NCBI GenBank assembly: GCA_019638575.1
Contig: JAHBTN010000007.1
Span: 1 to 64,000 of the forward strand
DNA from: Ferruginibacter sp.
GTDB lineage: Bacteria; Bacteroidota; Bacteroidia; Chitinophagales; Chitinophagaceae
Length of the DNA stretch: 64,000 bases
Direction of reading: 5' to 3'
Shown here: positions 20,383 to 28,979 of the stretch, in pieces
Position numbering within the stretch: the first letter of the stretch is position 1
Layout: each line of letters begins with the position of its first letter
Made by a program: the position numbers and the translations under genes
Notes under the pieces: generated by a model
What the model was told of the DNA's origin: nothing
The model's input: the letters and a program-made list of their open reading frames with translations, nothing else
The model's database searches: none

Positions 20383-21045
20383 ATGATAGAATTAAAAGGA
20401 ATTTACAAATGGGTGAACACGGGCAATAACCGTACATTTTTGCTGAAGGATATTAACCTGTCCATCAAAGAAGGCGAGTTCATTTCCATCATGGGGCCTT
20501 CTGGTTCGGGCAAATCTACTTTGCTGAATGTGATAGGCATGCTGGATGAATTTGATGAAGGCGAATATGTTTTTATGAACGAACCGGTTCATAAGCTGAA
20601 AGAAAAACAAAGGGCCGCATTGTACAAGCAATACATCGGCTTTGTATTCCAGGCTTACCACCTTATTGATGAATTAACCGTGTACGAAAATATTGAAACA
20701 CCGTTGATTTACCAGGATATAAAATCATCTGATAGAAAAGCCATGGTGGCCGATATCCTTGACAGGTTCAACATTGTGGGTAAAAAAGATTTGTTTCCTA
20801 CACAGCTTTCGGGCGGGCAACAGCAATTGGTGGGCATAGCAAGGGCGCTTATTGCCAACCCAAGATTATTACTGGCCGATGAACCTACCGGTAACCTGAA
20901 TTCGAAACAGGGAGAAGAGATCATGGACTTGTTCAGCCAACTTAATAAAGATGGGGTAACCATCATACAGGTAACTCACTCCGAAAAAAATGCAGCTTAC
21001 GGTTCTAGAATTATTAATCTGCTGGATGGCAGGGTTGAAAAATAA
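20383..21045 (+). CDS. ABC transporter ATP-binding protein (MacB/LolD type)
   Basis: A 220-residue ATPase of the MacB/LolD/FtsE subgroup that would power one or several of the preceding permeases. Walker A is GPSGSGKST near residue 38, the Q-loop is VFQAYH near 88, the signature LSGGQQQ near 142, Walker B LLLADEPTGN near 163 and the H-loop VTHSE near 199. The residue after the signature is Leu (LSGGQQQLVGIARAL), whereas most relatives have Arg. It is the only ATPase gene in the window for eight permeases, so either it is shared or other ATPases are encoded elsewhere. The gene lies 48 bases upstream of the TolC-like gene. Confidence 0.95.
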   Translation: MIELKGIYKWVNTGNNRTFLLKDINLSIKEGEFISIMGPSGSGKSTLLNVIGMLDEFDEGEYVFMNEPVHKLKEKQRAALYKQYIGFVFQAYHLIDELTVYENIETPLIYQDIKSSDRKAMVADILDRFNIVGKKDLFPTQLSGGQQQLVGIARALIANPRLLLADEPTGNLNSKQGEEIMDLFSQLNKDGVTIIQVTHSEKNAAYGSRIINLLDGRVEK

Positions 21046-21093
21046 CATTTTTTGATTTTTTAAATTAAAGGATTGAATAAAAAAATAAGTACT

Positions 21094-22509
21094 ATGCGTA
21101 GTTTAAGAATAACTTTTGGCTTTTTATTTTTTTCTGTAAATGTGTTTGCACAGGATAATACATTTACATTAAAACAATGTATTGAAACAGCTTTAAGTAA
21201 TAATATTTCGGTAAAACAGGCAAGCTTACGTGCCGATGCTGCCAACGTAAATCTTAAGCAGGCCAAAGATAACCTGCTACCTTCCGTTAACGGAAGCTTT
21301 AATTATGGGTTTCAACAGGGGCGCTCGGTAAATCCTTTAACAAACAGTTACATTAATCAGCAACTCAATTCGTCAAATGTGGGCCTTAATGGAAATTTTA
21401 CACTTTTTAACGGAATGCGTTTGCAAAACATAATTAAACAAAACCGATTTGCTTATGATGCGGCCAGGATGGATGAACAACAGGAAAAAGATAACCTGCG
21501 GCTTAATGTGATACTTGCGTACCTGCAGGTATTAAGTAATGAAGATGTGCTGGCTATTGGTAAAGAGCAGGTGGAAGTAACAAAAAAACAGGTTGATAGG
21601 ATGGCAATACTTGTTAAAGAAGGAGCGGTTGGTAACTATCAGCTATCCGATTTAAAAGGGCAGCTTGCCAATGAAGAGATTGCCAACATTAATGCAGAAA
21701 ATAACCTGCAGCAATCAAAACTGGCTTTATGCCAGTTGATGAACATCAAATACAATAGTGGGATGAAACTGGAAAAATCCGGTATAGAAATGCTTGTATC
21801 AAAATATGCCGAAAGTAGCGAAGAAGTTTACCTGGCTGCCTTGAAAAATTTTGCCCTTATTAAAGCAAATGATTTAAAGATAAAAAGTACCGACAAAGCG
21901 GTAAAGGTTGCCAAGGCAGGATTTTATCCTACAGTAAGTTTTAATGCAAACCTGGGTAGTGATTATTCGAGCCTGGCACAAACGCTTACTCCTACTAATA
22001 TAGTAGAATCTTCTACCGGCGAATATGTCATCATTAATGGTAACCAAAATCCGGTGCTGCAACAGCAGCAAAATTATACATCTGCTAAAACTGCATATTT
22101 CCGGCAGTTAAATAATAACCTGGGAACTTTTGTAGGTATAAATATACGGGTACCGCTTTTTAATGGGTTTCAAACCAAAAACAATATCAGGCTTTCAAAA
22201 ATCAACCTGGCCAATGCAAAACTGGAATCGGATAATACAAAATTACAATTGCGCCAAAACATAGAGCAGGCCTGGCTTGATATGAACTCATCTTTTGAAA
22301 AGTATAAGGCCTTAACAGGGCAGGTGGCCGATTTTAAAGAATCATTCAGGGCGGCCGAAGTGCGGTTCAATACCGGTGTAATCAACTCCACTGAATACCT
22401 TATCAGTAAAAATAACCTCGACAGGGCAAGCACTAACCTTGCACAGGCAAAATATGAATACAGCTTTCGAACAAAAATTCTTGATTATTATAAAGGCACG
22501 GTTTTTTAG
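21094..22509 (+). CDS. TolC-family outer-membrane efflux protein
   Basis: A 471-residue outer-membrane channel protein. An in-frame TTG at 21073 would add seven charged residues; ATG at 21094 is preferred because it begins a clean signal peptide (MRSLRITFGFLFFSVNVFAQ) with cleavage after FAQ. Two OEP-type repeats of long amphipathic helices are visible, with LKQCIETALSNN at the start of the mature protein and KLQLRQNIEQAW in the second repeat. With the ATPase and permeases it would make a tripartite exporter. A periplasmic adaptor (MacA/HlyD type) is not present in the window and may lie upstream of base 1. Confidence 0.93.
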   Translation: MRSLRITFGFLFFSVNVFAQDNTFTLKQCIETALSNNISVKQASLRADAANVNLKQAKDNLLPSVNGSFNYGFQQGRSVNPLTNSYINQQLNSSNVGLNGNFTLFNGMRLQNIIKQNRFAYDAARMDEQQEKDNLRLNVILAYLQVLSNEDVLAIGKEQVEVTKKQVDRMAILVKEGAVGNYQLSDLKGQLANEEIANINAENNLQQSKLALCQLMNIKYNSGMKLEKSGIEMLVSKYAESSEEVYLAALKNFALIKANDLKIKSTDKAVKVAKAGFYPTVSFNANLGSDYSSLAQTLTPTNIVESSTGEYVIINGNQNPVLQQQQNYTSAKTAYFRQLNNNLGTFVGINIRVPLFNGFQTKNNIRLSKINLANAKLESDNTKLQLRQNIEQAWLDMNSSFEKYKALTGQVADFKESFRAAEVRFNTGVINSTEYLISKNNLDRASTNLAQAKYEYSFRTKILDYYKGTVF

Positions 22510-22515
22510 TTAAAT

Positions 22516-22590
22516 AAAAACAGCTTTAAAAGTTCTCTGCTGCTTGCTGTTTTTTAAAAGGGTGATAATTAATTTTATCATCCTTTTTTT
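22516..22590 (+). terminator. Two hairpins ending the exporter cluster
   Basis: The first hairpin pairs AAAAACAGC at 22516 with GCTGTTTTT at 22546-22554. The second is stronger: GGGTGATAA (22560-22568), a six-base loop, TTATCATCC (22575-22583), then seven T. Both follow the TolC-like stop codon. Confidence 0.8.
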
Positions 22591-22904
22591 ATTTCTGCAT
22601 ATTGGCTAAATAAACAGGTATTTACTAAATCGATTTTTTAATTTGTAATCGTTATTCCTGTATTGTAAATTTATAATGTTTATTTATTAAAATGATTAAC
22701 CTTTTGAAAACAGGGATATAATTTCAATGGTTTAACATCTTAAAAAATATCAATAACAAAATAAAGTAGCTTAACTTCATTTTCAATTTTTTAAAAAAAG
22801 TTGCAAGCATCTTTAAATAATAATATCTAACACCGGCAATTAGCCAGTTAAAGATACAGGTACTAAATACGAACAATTATTTTTACAACATCAATACAAA
22901 CACA
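22591..22904. other. AT-rich gap before the GH109 gene
   Basis: About 310 AT-rich bases without a credible reading frame. It must hold the promoter of the following glycosidase gene, but I could not single out a convincing TTG/TAnnTTTG pair. Confidence 0.5.
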
Positions 22905-24266
22905 ATGAAAAGAAAAACTTTTTTGAAAGCCACCGGCATTACTGCGGCAGCGGTTGCGCTAAACCCTTCAAGCGGCCTGGCAGCAGGCAATACGGCATAT
23001 GATAACAAAGTGAAGATGGCCATTATAGGCACAGGGCTTCGTGGACAAAACCATTTAGACCTCCTGCTACGCAGAGATGATGTGGACCTGGTGGCCATTT
23101 GCGATATTAGCGACCGTATGCTGGGTATGGCAAAAGAAATAATTGACAAAAGCGGGAAAAAAATGCCACAGGTGTATACCGGTAACGATTATGCCTGGGA
23201 AAAAATGCTTAAAGAAAAACAAATTGATGCTGTAGTAATTGCTACACCATGGGAATGGCACAAGCTTATGATAATTGGTTCGCTGGATGCAGGAATAAAA
23301 TATGTTGGCACCGAGGTGATGCTGGGCATTACTTTACAAGACCATTGGGATGTGGTGAAGGCGGCAGAAAAATACAACGCACATGTGATGATGCTTGAAA
23401 ATGTATGTTACCGCAGGGATGTGATGGCTGTATTGAATATGGTGCGGCAGGGTTTATTTGGAGAGTTGATTCACCTGCAGGGCGGTTATCAGCACGACTT
23501 GCGTGGAGTAAAATTAAACAATGGCGTGCAACCTTATGGTGGCGGCTGCGAATTTGGCGAAAAAGGTTTTTCAGAAGCTCACTGGCGCACCTTGCATTCA
23601 GTAAACCGTAACGGCGACCTATACCCAACGCATGGTATTGGCCCCATCGCAAATTACATTAACATCAACAGGGGAAACCGGTTTATTAATCTTTGCTCTT
23701 TTTCAAGCAAAACAAGAGGCTTGCACGATTATATTGTAAAAACATGCGGCCCCGATAGCCCTAATGCAAAAGTGCAGTTTAAGTTAGGCGATGTGGTTAC
23801 CACTTCAATAAAGTGTGTTAATGGCGAAACTATTTTATTGCAACACGATACAAGCCTGCCAAGGCCTTATTCGCTTGGCTTTAGGGTACAGGGTACCGGA
23901 GGCTTGTGGATGGATGTAAGTAAAACAATTTATGTAGAAGGAAAATCGGCGAAGCATGATGTTTGGGACGATCAGAAGAGCTGGTTGGATAAATACGATC
24001 ATCCATTATGGAAAAAATATGGCGAAGATGCAAAAGGTGCCGGGCATGGCGGCATGGATTTTTTTGTGATACATTCATTTGTTGAATCGGCTAAAAGAAA
24101 ACTGCCTACTGCCCTTGATGTATATGATGCTGCTACCTGGAGTGCCATCACACCTTTAAGCGAACAATCGGTTGAGTTGGGTAATGAAACAGTTGACTTC
24201 CCGGATTTTACCGGTGGCCAATGGATGTACCGTAAACCTGTGTTTGCTTTTAATGATGATTTTTAA
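22905..24266 (+). CDS. GH109-type alpha-N-acetylgalactosaminidase (Gfo/Idh/MocA fold)
   Basis: A 453-residue member of the NAD-dependent oxidoreductase fold. From remembered sequence, it resembles the GH109 enzymes that remove terminal alpha-GalNAc using tightly bound NAD. An N-terminal export signal of Tat-like type (KRKTFLKATG, then an Ala-rich stretch to about residue 28) precedes the Rossmann motif IIGTGLRGQNH (about 39-49). Family landmarks are ENVCYRRDVMAVLNM, GGYQHDLR, YPTHGIGP with INRGN, and GAGHGGMDFF near the C-terminus. The product is probably periplasmic. It lies 6-9 kb from the LacI/kinase locus that could handle released GalNAc. A non-glycosidase oxidoreductase role cannot be excluded from sequence alone. 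Confidence 0.87.
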   Translation: MKRKTFLKATGITAAAVALNPSSGLAAGNTAYDNKVKMAIIGTGLRGQNHLDLLLRRDDVDLVAICDISDRMLGMAKEIIDKSGKKMPQVYTGNDYAWEKMLKEKQIDAVVIATPWEWHKLMIIGSLDAGIKYVGTEVMLGITLQDHWDVVKAAEKYNAHVMMLENVCYRRDVMAVLNMVRQGLFGELIHLQGGYQHDLRGVKLNNGVQPYGGGCEFGEKGFSEAHWRTLHSVNRNGDLYPTHGIGPIANYININRGNRFINLCSFSSKTRGLHDYIVKTCGPDSPNAKVQFKLGDVVTTSIKCVNGETILLQHDTSLPRPYSLGFRVQGTGGLWMDVSKTIYVEGKSAKHDVWDDQKSWLDKYDHPLWKKYGEDAKGAGHGGMDFFVIHSFVESAKRKLPTALDVYDAATWSAITPLSEQSVELGNETVDFPDFTGGQWMYRKPVFAFNDDF

Positions 24267-24288
24267 TTTGCAAATCATACTTAGTAAA

Positions 24289-24316
24289 GAGCCGAAACAA
24301 ATTTTTGTTTCGGCTC
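24289..24316. terminator. Bidirectional terminator between GH109 and ferritin
   Basis: GAGCCGAAACAAA (24289-24301) pairs with TTTGTTTCGGCTC (24304-24316), followed by TTTATATAAAAAA. It sits between convergent genes and could serve both strands. Confidence 0.8.
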
Positions 24317-24342
24317 TTTATATAAAAAATACTTATTGTTTT

Positions 24343-24885
24343 TTAAGTAGTCTTATCTTCTGCAAGCACTGCATCATGAGGGTTGTTTAAAAAATCCCTG
24401 TCGAGCGTAAATAAAGCTTCTTCGCTTGCATTAACGCCACCTGCAATCTTTATCTTATCCAAAAGGCTCAATGCAAGTGTTTCTTCTTCGGTTTGCTCTT
24501 TTACAAACCACTGCATAAAATGCCAGGTAGCCCAGTCTTCTTCTTCAAAACTTAGTTTTACAAGTTTATAGATGCCCTTGGTGTTGTCCACTTCCTGGTT
24601 AAATATTTCTTCAAAACAATGCTGTATGCTTGTAGGATGTTTTGGCGGAGCCGGTACGGCTTCAATCTTAACTTTTGCACCACGCTGTAAAATGTAATTC
24701 AAAATTTTCATCATGTGGTTACGTTCTTCATTGGCATGGCTAAACAAAAAATTTGCTATGCCTGCATATCCCTCGTTTGATGCCCATGCACCAAATGAAA
24801 GATAGGTTTGTGAAGCCGATGCTTCTTTTGTAAGCTGCCGGTTAAGTTCGGCAGCCATATTTTTCGAAAGCCTGTTATGTTCCAT
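24343..24885 (-). CDS. Ferritin (FtnA-like)
   Basis: A 180-residue iron-storage protein of the non-haem bacterial ferritin type, forming a cytoplasmic 24-mer shell that oxidises and stores iron. The ferroxidase ligands are recognisable: the Glu in LTKEASASQTY, EERNHMMK in helix B, QEVDN in helix C and EQTEEE in helix D. The length is typical. It lies 80 bases downstream of the flavin reductase gene on the same strand; co-transcription is possible and would pair iron storage with a reductant, but that is inference. Confidence 0.95.
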   Translation of the reverse strand: MEHNRLSKNMAAELNRQLTKEASASQTYLSFGAWASNEGYAGIANFLFSHANEERNHMMKILNYILQRGAKVKIEAVPAPPKHPTSIQHCFEEIFNQEVDNTKGIYKLVKLSFEEEDWATWHFMQWFVKEQTEEETLALSLLDKIKIAGGVNASEEALFTLDRDFLNNPHDAVLAEDKTT

Positions 24886-24965
24886 GTTGTGTAAATTTTA
24901 TTTGTTAATTAATTGTACCTGCCGGTAACAGAAATGCGTTTACTAATTTACCACAACTTTTTTAC

Positions 24966-25637
24966 TTAAAATTGTTCTTTTATTATCGATTCATTGTCAA
25001 CCTTTAAATGTTTCAATTGCTTTTCAATTGCATCCATCATGGGTTCGGGGCCGCATAAATAAAATTTCATCCCTTTGCCATGAATATGTTTTTTCAATAG
25101 CTCCTCGTTTATATATCCATGTTCAAAACCTTCGGCTTCTTCATCCGATAACACGTTAATGAAATGATTGCCCAATAGTTTTTCAAAATCTTTTTGTAAA
25201 ATGATATCGGCTTTTGTTTTATTTGCAAAAATGAGTTTGTTGTTACCAATTTTGTTTTGCGATTGTAGCATCCTGAAAATGGAAATAAATGGCGTTACCC
25301 CTGCGCCACCGGCAATAAATATACCTTCGCCCTTATAACCAATAGTGCCAAAAACATCATGCACAATCAATTCATCACCTGCTTTCAGTTGCAGCAGTTC
25401 ATTGGTTACAGCATTGTGTGTGGGATATGTTTTAATGGTAAACTCAAGGTATTCATCCTGCGGAAGGCTGGTGAATGTAAATGGCCTTCTTTCATCTTCC
25501 CATGCCGGTTTGTTTATTGAAATTTCTGTGGCTTGACCGGGAACAAAGTCATAACCCTTGGGTTTGTCTGTTACTATTTGCAAAACATCGTGTGTTACTT
25601 TTTTTACCGACCTTACTTTAACTGTATGTTTTTCCAT
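24966..25637 (-). CDS. FAD/NAD(P)-binding flavodoxin/ferredoxin reductase-like protein
   Basis: A 223-residue reductase of the ferredoxin-NADP reductase fold. The FAD-binding beta-barrel carries RRPFTFTSL (near residue 51). The NAD(P) domain carries GGAGVTPFISIF (near 110) and the C-terminal CGPEPMMDAI. No iron-sulfur cluster Cys motif is present, so it is a stand-alone flavin electron-transfer module. Possible partners are ferritin iron release or the neighbouring membrane proteins; the physiological acceptor cannot be told from sequence. Confidence 0.9.
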   Translation of the reverse strand: MEKHTVKVRSVKKVTHDVLQIVTDKPKGYDFVPGQATEISINKPAWEDERRPFTFTSLPQDEYLEFTIKTYPTHNAVTNELLQLKAGDELIVHDVFGTIGYKGEGIFIAGGAGVTPFISIFRMLQSQNKIGNNKLIFANKTKADIILQKDFEKLLGNHFINVLSDEEAEGFEHGYINEELLKKHIHGKGMKFYLCGPEPMMDAIEKQLKHLKVDNESIIKEQF

Positions 25638-25716
25638 AAATATAAATTTTTAAGAGTGAATTTATTTAACTGCATCTTCTATTGCAGTATTGATGCTGTA
25701 TGTAGATGTACATTTA

Positions 25717-25917
25717 TTATGCCATTACTGCTGTTACTGCCATATATGCGTAACAAATCAATACATAATTGACAAATCCTTTCATGATATTATGAGCAGT
25801 ATCATAAAAGCCTTGCTGAATGCCTGCGGCATAGAATTTGACAATGAAAAACAAGAGAACAAAATGATATGACAGTTTTGTGATGAAGAATAGATTTTGG
25901 TTTGATAGTTTTGTCAT
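25717..25917 (-). CDS. Possible small two-helix membrane protein
   Basis: A 66-residue reading frame in an otherwise empty 360-base gap, upstream of and co-directional with the reductase. It encodes two hydrophobic stretches (about residues 8-28, YHFVLLFFIVKFY, and 46-64, FVNYVLICYAYM) separated by a polar loop GIQQGFYDTAHN, which is more protein-like than a random frame. No ribosome binding site is obvious, as usual in this phylum. Not recognised as a named family; overlapping plus-strand frames look random. Confidence 0.45.
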   Translation of the reverse strand: MTKLSNQNLFFITKLSYHFVLLFFIVKFYAAGIQQGFYDTAHNIMKGFVNYVLICYAYMAVTAVMA

Positions 25918-25998
25918 GTTTCATTGATAACACAGCTACCGGAACCTAAACTGCAAATATGATGAAGAAGAAATTGATGGCATTAATACAATTCCGAT

Positions 25999-27354
25999 AT
26001 GAAGAAGACGAAGAGAAATATGATTTGGGTATGCAGTGGCATCCTGCTTTTTTTTATACTGCTTAATGTAGCTTTCTTTAAAATTGCCGGTACTAATATT
26101 GAAAAAATATTCTTTGGGTTATTATCAGCAATAATATTTTTTGCCTGGATGATTTATATTATCCGCCCCCAAAAAGTCCTTTCCATACTTGGTTCTTTTA
26201 GTCGTAAAAATGAAATACTTTCAAAAGTGCCTGTAATAAAATTATTGCCCAACCAGTTAAACGAAGTTGTAATTGATGAACAAAGCCTGCTGGTATCTGT
26301 AGGTGGCCAAAGAAGTAAACAACCTTACAAAGCTGCTATTTTAAATACTGCTGCTATCTGTGATAATGATTTAAGCAATATTTCTGCAAGACAATTGCCG
26401 AACCTTAATTTTAATTTTTTTAAAGAAGAAAACACCAGCTATAATAACAGGTTGGATACTTATTGTATTAATGAAGAGGGCCTTGTTTGGCAGGTTGGGC
26501 CATTGTATAAAGGCTGCAGAAGCACATGCGGAAATTTCAGTTCAACATTATTTAAACGAAATGCAATGCATCCTTCCATTAAAATGATTGAACTGGCATT
26601 GACTGATTATCCTGGCACAAACGATAATACAATCCTTACAAACAATAGGTTTGTACAAGCAGGAAATAGTTCATTATTAAATAATGGTATCCCTGTTGCC
26701 GAACATACAGCTTTTAATTGTGCAGAGTCGATGATGATTTTTATTGGCTCATTACAAAAACTTTCAGCTGGTAAACCTGTAGGCATCAGGCTCCCAATTT
26801 GTAATAAAAAGAAGTTCTATGAAATTTGCTTTGCCATCCGTAAAACAAATATTTTTCCTGATTTCATTTCGGTGGAAGAACATGTTGAAACAGGTAAAAA
26901 AATAAATTCCATCAATAAATACATGCCATTGTATGAAACGCTGCAGTTTGTTTCAAAAACATTAAAGCAATACAACCTGCATAAAGAAATAAAAATAATA
27001 GCTATAACAAAAAAAACATCAGGCTTTGAAATGATTAAGTTGATTGCATTAGGTGCCGATGCGGTTTATGCTTTTTTGCCGGTTCATAAAACTGAGAAGC
27101 ACCGGGCAGGCCAATCTGTAAATTACCGAAATACCACACTGCAGTCTATGATTGGTATTATGCAAGCTTGTGGCTTCAAAAGCCCTAAAGATATCACCCT
27201 TGAAAAACTATTCAGGCAGCTTGATATACTTCCGTTGATTGCACAAGGCGATAGTGATATTGAAAACGTAAATGAAGGTTCGGTAAAAATATTACAACAG
27301 CATGATGAAAAATACAAGAGGAAGGTTAACAGGAAGCAGGTGGCCGTAATGTAA
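25999..27354 (+). CDS. Degenerate glutamate-synthase-like membrane protein
   Basis: A 451-residue protein with two N-terminal transmembrane helices (about residues 8-28 and 37-55) and a soluble domain resembling the FMN-binding glutamate synthase fold (TIM barrel). Recognisable echoes are AEHTAFNCAESMM, PVGIRL, MPLYETLQFVSKTL and the segment GFEMIKLIALGADAVYA, matching GFDMVKAIALGADAVN-type sequences. The Gly-rich and FMN/cluster-binding stretches are lost: the usual GGEGGTGAAP region reads VEEHVETGKK, and the Cys-rich cluster segment near the end is missing. Probably a non-catalytic relative; function unknown. It is transcribed alone and ends in a strong terminator. Confidence 0.6.
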   Translation: MKKTKRNMIWVCSGILLFFILLNVAFFKIAGTNIEKIFFGLLSAIIFFAWMIYIIRPQKVLSILGSFSRKNEILSKVPVIKLLPNQLNEVVIDEQSLLVSVGGQRSKQPYKAAILNTAAICDNDLSNISARQLPNLNFNFFKEENTSYNNRLDTYCINEEGLVWQVGPLYKGCRSTCGNFSSTLFKRNAMHPSIKMIELALTDYPGTNDNTILTNNRFVQAGNSSLLNNGIPVAEHTAFNCAESMMIFIGSLQKLSAGKPVGIRLPICNKKKFYEICFAIRKTNIFPDFISVEEHVETGKKINSINKYMPLYETLQFVSKTLKQYNLHKEIKIIAITKKTSGFEMIKLIALGADAVYAFLPVHKTEKHRAGQSVNYRNTTLQSMIGIMQACGFKSPKDITLEKLFRQLDILPLIAQGDSDIENVNEGSVKILQQHDEKYKRKVNRKQVAVM

Positions 27355-27358
27355 ATTG

Positions 27359-27391
27359 AAAAGCCGAAGCATTTTTGCTTCGGCTTTTTTT
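27359..27391 (+). terminator. Strong intrinsic terminator
   Basis: AAAAGCCGAAGC (27359-27370), loop ATTTTT, GCTTCGGCTTTT (27377-27388), then T residues to 27391. It lies five bases after the plus-strand stop and can also serve the convergent transporter gene. Confidence 0.9.
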
Positions 27392-27427
27392 GTAGAAGAA
27401 GAAATTATTACTCCAATCAATTAAATT

Positions 27428-28693
27428 TTATTGGCCGGCTTTATATCCTTTTATTGCATAATAAAGTATGTACAGGTAGCAGGGTATCATCAGTAAACAA
27501 AATACCAACTGAAAATCGTGTTCATCTTTAAGGCTTGCAAATATTTTAGGGATGATGGCGCCGCCGGCGATACCCATAATCAATATGGCCGACCCTTTTT
27601 CAGTAAACTTTCCCAATCCTTTAATGGCCAATGGAAAAATTGCAGGCCACATCAAAGCATTGGCAAGGCCTAATGCAGCTACAAAAGCAACCGATGCATA
27701 TCCATGCGTAAAAAATGCGCCAAGGGTAAACACTATGCCCAATACGGCCGAATATTTTAATGCAGCCTCCTGTGACATATATTTTGGAATTGTTATCAAC
27801 CCAATTACATAACCAAGCAGCATGGCTGCTAATGTATAAGAAGTAAAATATTTTGTTTCGTCGGTAGGTATGTTAAATCCTTTACCGTATGTACCGATAG
27901 CATCTCCTGCCATCACCTCTACACCTACATATACAAAAATGCAAAGCGCACCCAGCCATAAATGAGGAAAATTAAAGAGACTGTTTTTTTGTTTTGCACC
28001 TTCTGCTGTTTCAATCTGTTTGTTAGATTCGGATGATTTTATTTCGGGCAAAGATGAACGCATCACCAAAAAGGCAACAACCAACAGTATAACAGCCATA
28101 ATAATATATGGAACATAAATGCTTTTGGCAAATTCGTTCAGGATAGTTTCTTTAGCAACCGGGTCAGGTGTACTATTTACTTTTTGCTCAAGGCCGCCAA
28201 TACCCTTAAGTACAAAGGCGCTTAATATAATGGGGCTGATGATACCGGCAGCTTTGTTGCAAAGGCCTACAATACTTATTCGCTTAGCGGCAGTTTCAAT
28301 TGGGCCAATGATGCTGATATAAGGGTTAGATGCTGTTTGAAGCAATGATAGGCCTGAGCCTATGACGAATAATCCAAGTAAGCACATGGAGTAGTTGCGA
28401 TGTGTTGCAAACTGCCCAAAAATAAAAGTACCAACAGCCATTACCAGCAAACCAAGCCCCATACCTTTTTTCATACCTGTTTTTTCCAATATCCACGATG
28501 AGGGTAGTGCCAGGAAAAAATATGCCATGTAAAAAGCTGTGGTAACCATAAAAGCCTTGGAGTCGGTATCAAGCCCAAATGCAAGTTTTACATAAGTAAT
28601 TAATGGGCCGTTTAGCCAGGTTACAAATCCGAAAATGAAAAATAAAGCACCAATAAGAATGATTGCATTTTTGTTGTTTTGGTTTTGCAGCAT
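27428..28693 (-). CDS. Sugar MFS transporter (FucP/GluP/NagP-like)
   Basis: A 421-residue, 12-helix proton/sugar symporter of the fucose permease-like family. ATG at 28693 (MLQNQNNKNAIILIGALFF) is chosen over an upstream in-frame ATG at 28765 because the latter adds a basic, non-membrane stretch that overlaps the operator. Family features are FFIFGFVTWLNGPLI in helix 1, YFFLALPSSWILEKTG and SLLQTASNPYISIIGP. The substrate is not determined by sequence; context (GH109, kinase, LacI sites) favours an amino sugar such as GalNAc or GlcNAc. The likely LacI operator lies 75 bases upstream of the start. Confidence 0.9.
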   Translation of the reverse strand: MLQNQNNKNAIILIGALFFIFGFVTWLNGPLITYVKLAFGLDTDSKAFMVTTAFYMAYFFLALPSSWILEKTGMKKGMGLGLLVMAVGTFIFGQFATHRNYSMCLLGLFVIGSGLSLLQTASNPYISIIGPIETAAKRISIVGLCNKAAGIISPIILSAFVLKGIGGLEQKVNSTPDPVAKETILNEFAKSIYVPYIIMAVILLVVAFLVMRSSLPEIKSSESNKQIETAEGAKQKNSLFNFPHLWLGALCIFVYVGVEVMAGDAIGTYGKGFNIPTDETKYFTSYTLAAMLLGYVIGLITIPKYMSQEAALKYSAVLGIVFTLGAFFTHGYASVAFVAALGLANALMWPAIFPLAIKGLGKFTEKGSAILIMGIAGGAIIPKIFASLKDEHDFQLVFCLLMIPCYLYILYYAIKGYKAGQ

Positions 28694-28767
28694 ATCGTGT
28701 TTTTTAAGTCTTAAAAATAGGGGAATTTTTTGGTAAAGCCTGTACAGTCTGTAAATCAAACTCAAAT

Positions 28768-28787
28768 TTGCACAACCGATTGCGCAA
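28768..28787. promoter_or_regulatory. Probable LacI-family operator 1
   Basis: TTGCACAACCGATTGCGCAA is nearly palindromic around a central CG (arms TTGC-CAA and TTG-GCAA). The core CAACCGATTG recurs at 30882-30891, upstream of the kinase gene. It is in the intergenic region between the divergent transporter and CBM9-like genes. A central CG with flanking half-sites is the usual design of LacI-family operators, and a LacI gene is adjacent. Confidence 0.75.
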
Positions 28788-28979
28788 CAAAAAGAAGTGA
28801 TTTTGCAATAAATTAGCCGGTAATGGCCGATGAATTTTGCCGGTCATCATGCAAGCAGTCGTTAAAAAGGGAGATTTCAGTATTTCCATACAGAAACTTC
28901 CTTTTTTAAAAACCATATCCTTAAAATAAACTGCAGTTAACAAAATTGTTGTTATGACAATGCTTATATAAGAACAGTC

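Noticed and set aside
23329-23652. 107-codon minus-strand frame in the GH109 gene
   Set aside because: Opposite the most conserved part of the glycosidase; no independent support.
25533-25872. Overlapping plus-strand small frames in the gap before the glutamate-synthase-like gene
   Set aside because: They overlap the reductase start and each other in different frames and have random-looking composition; the minus-strand two-helix frame is a better candidate.
28694-28765. Longer N-terminus for the MFS transporter
   Set aside because: The extra 24 residues are basic and would precede a normal first helix; the ATG at 28693 fits the family start better.
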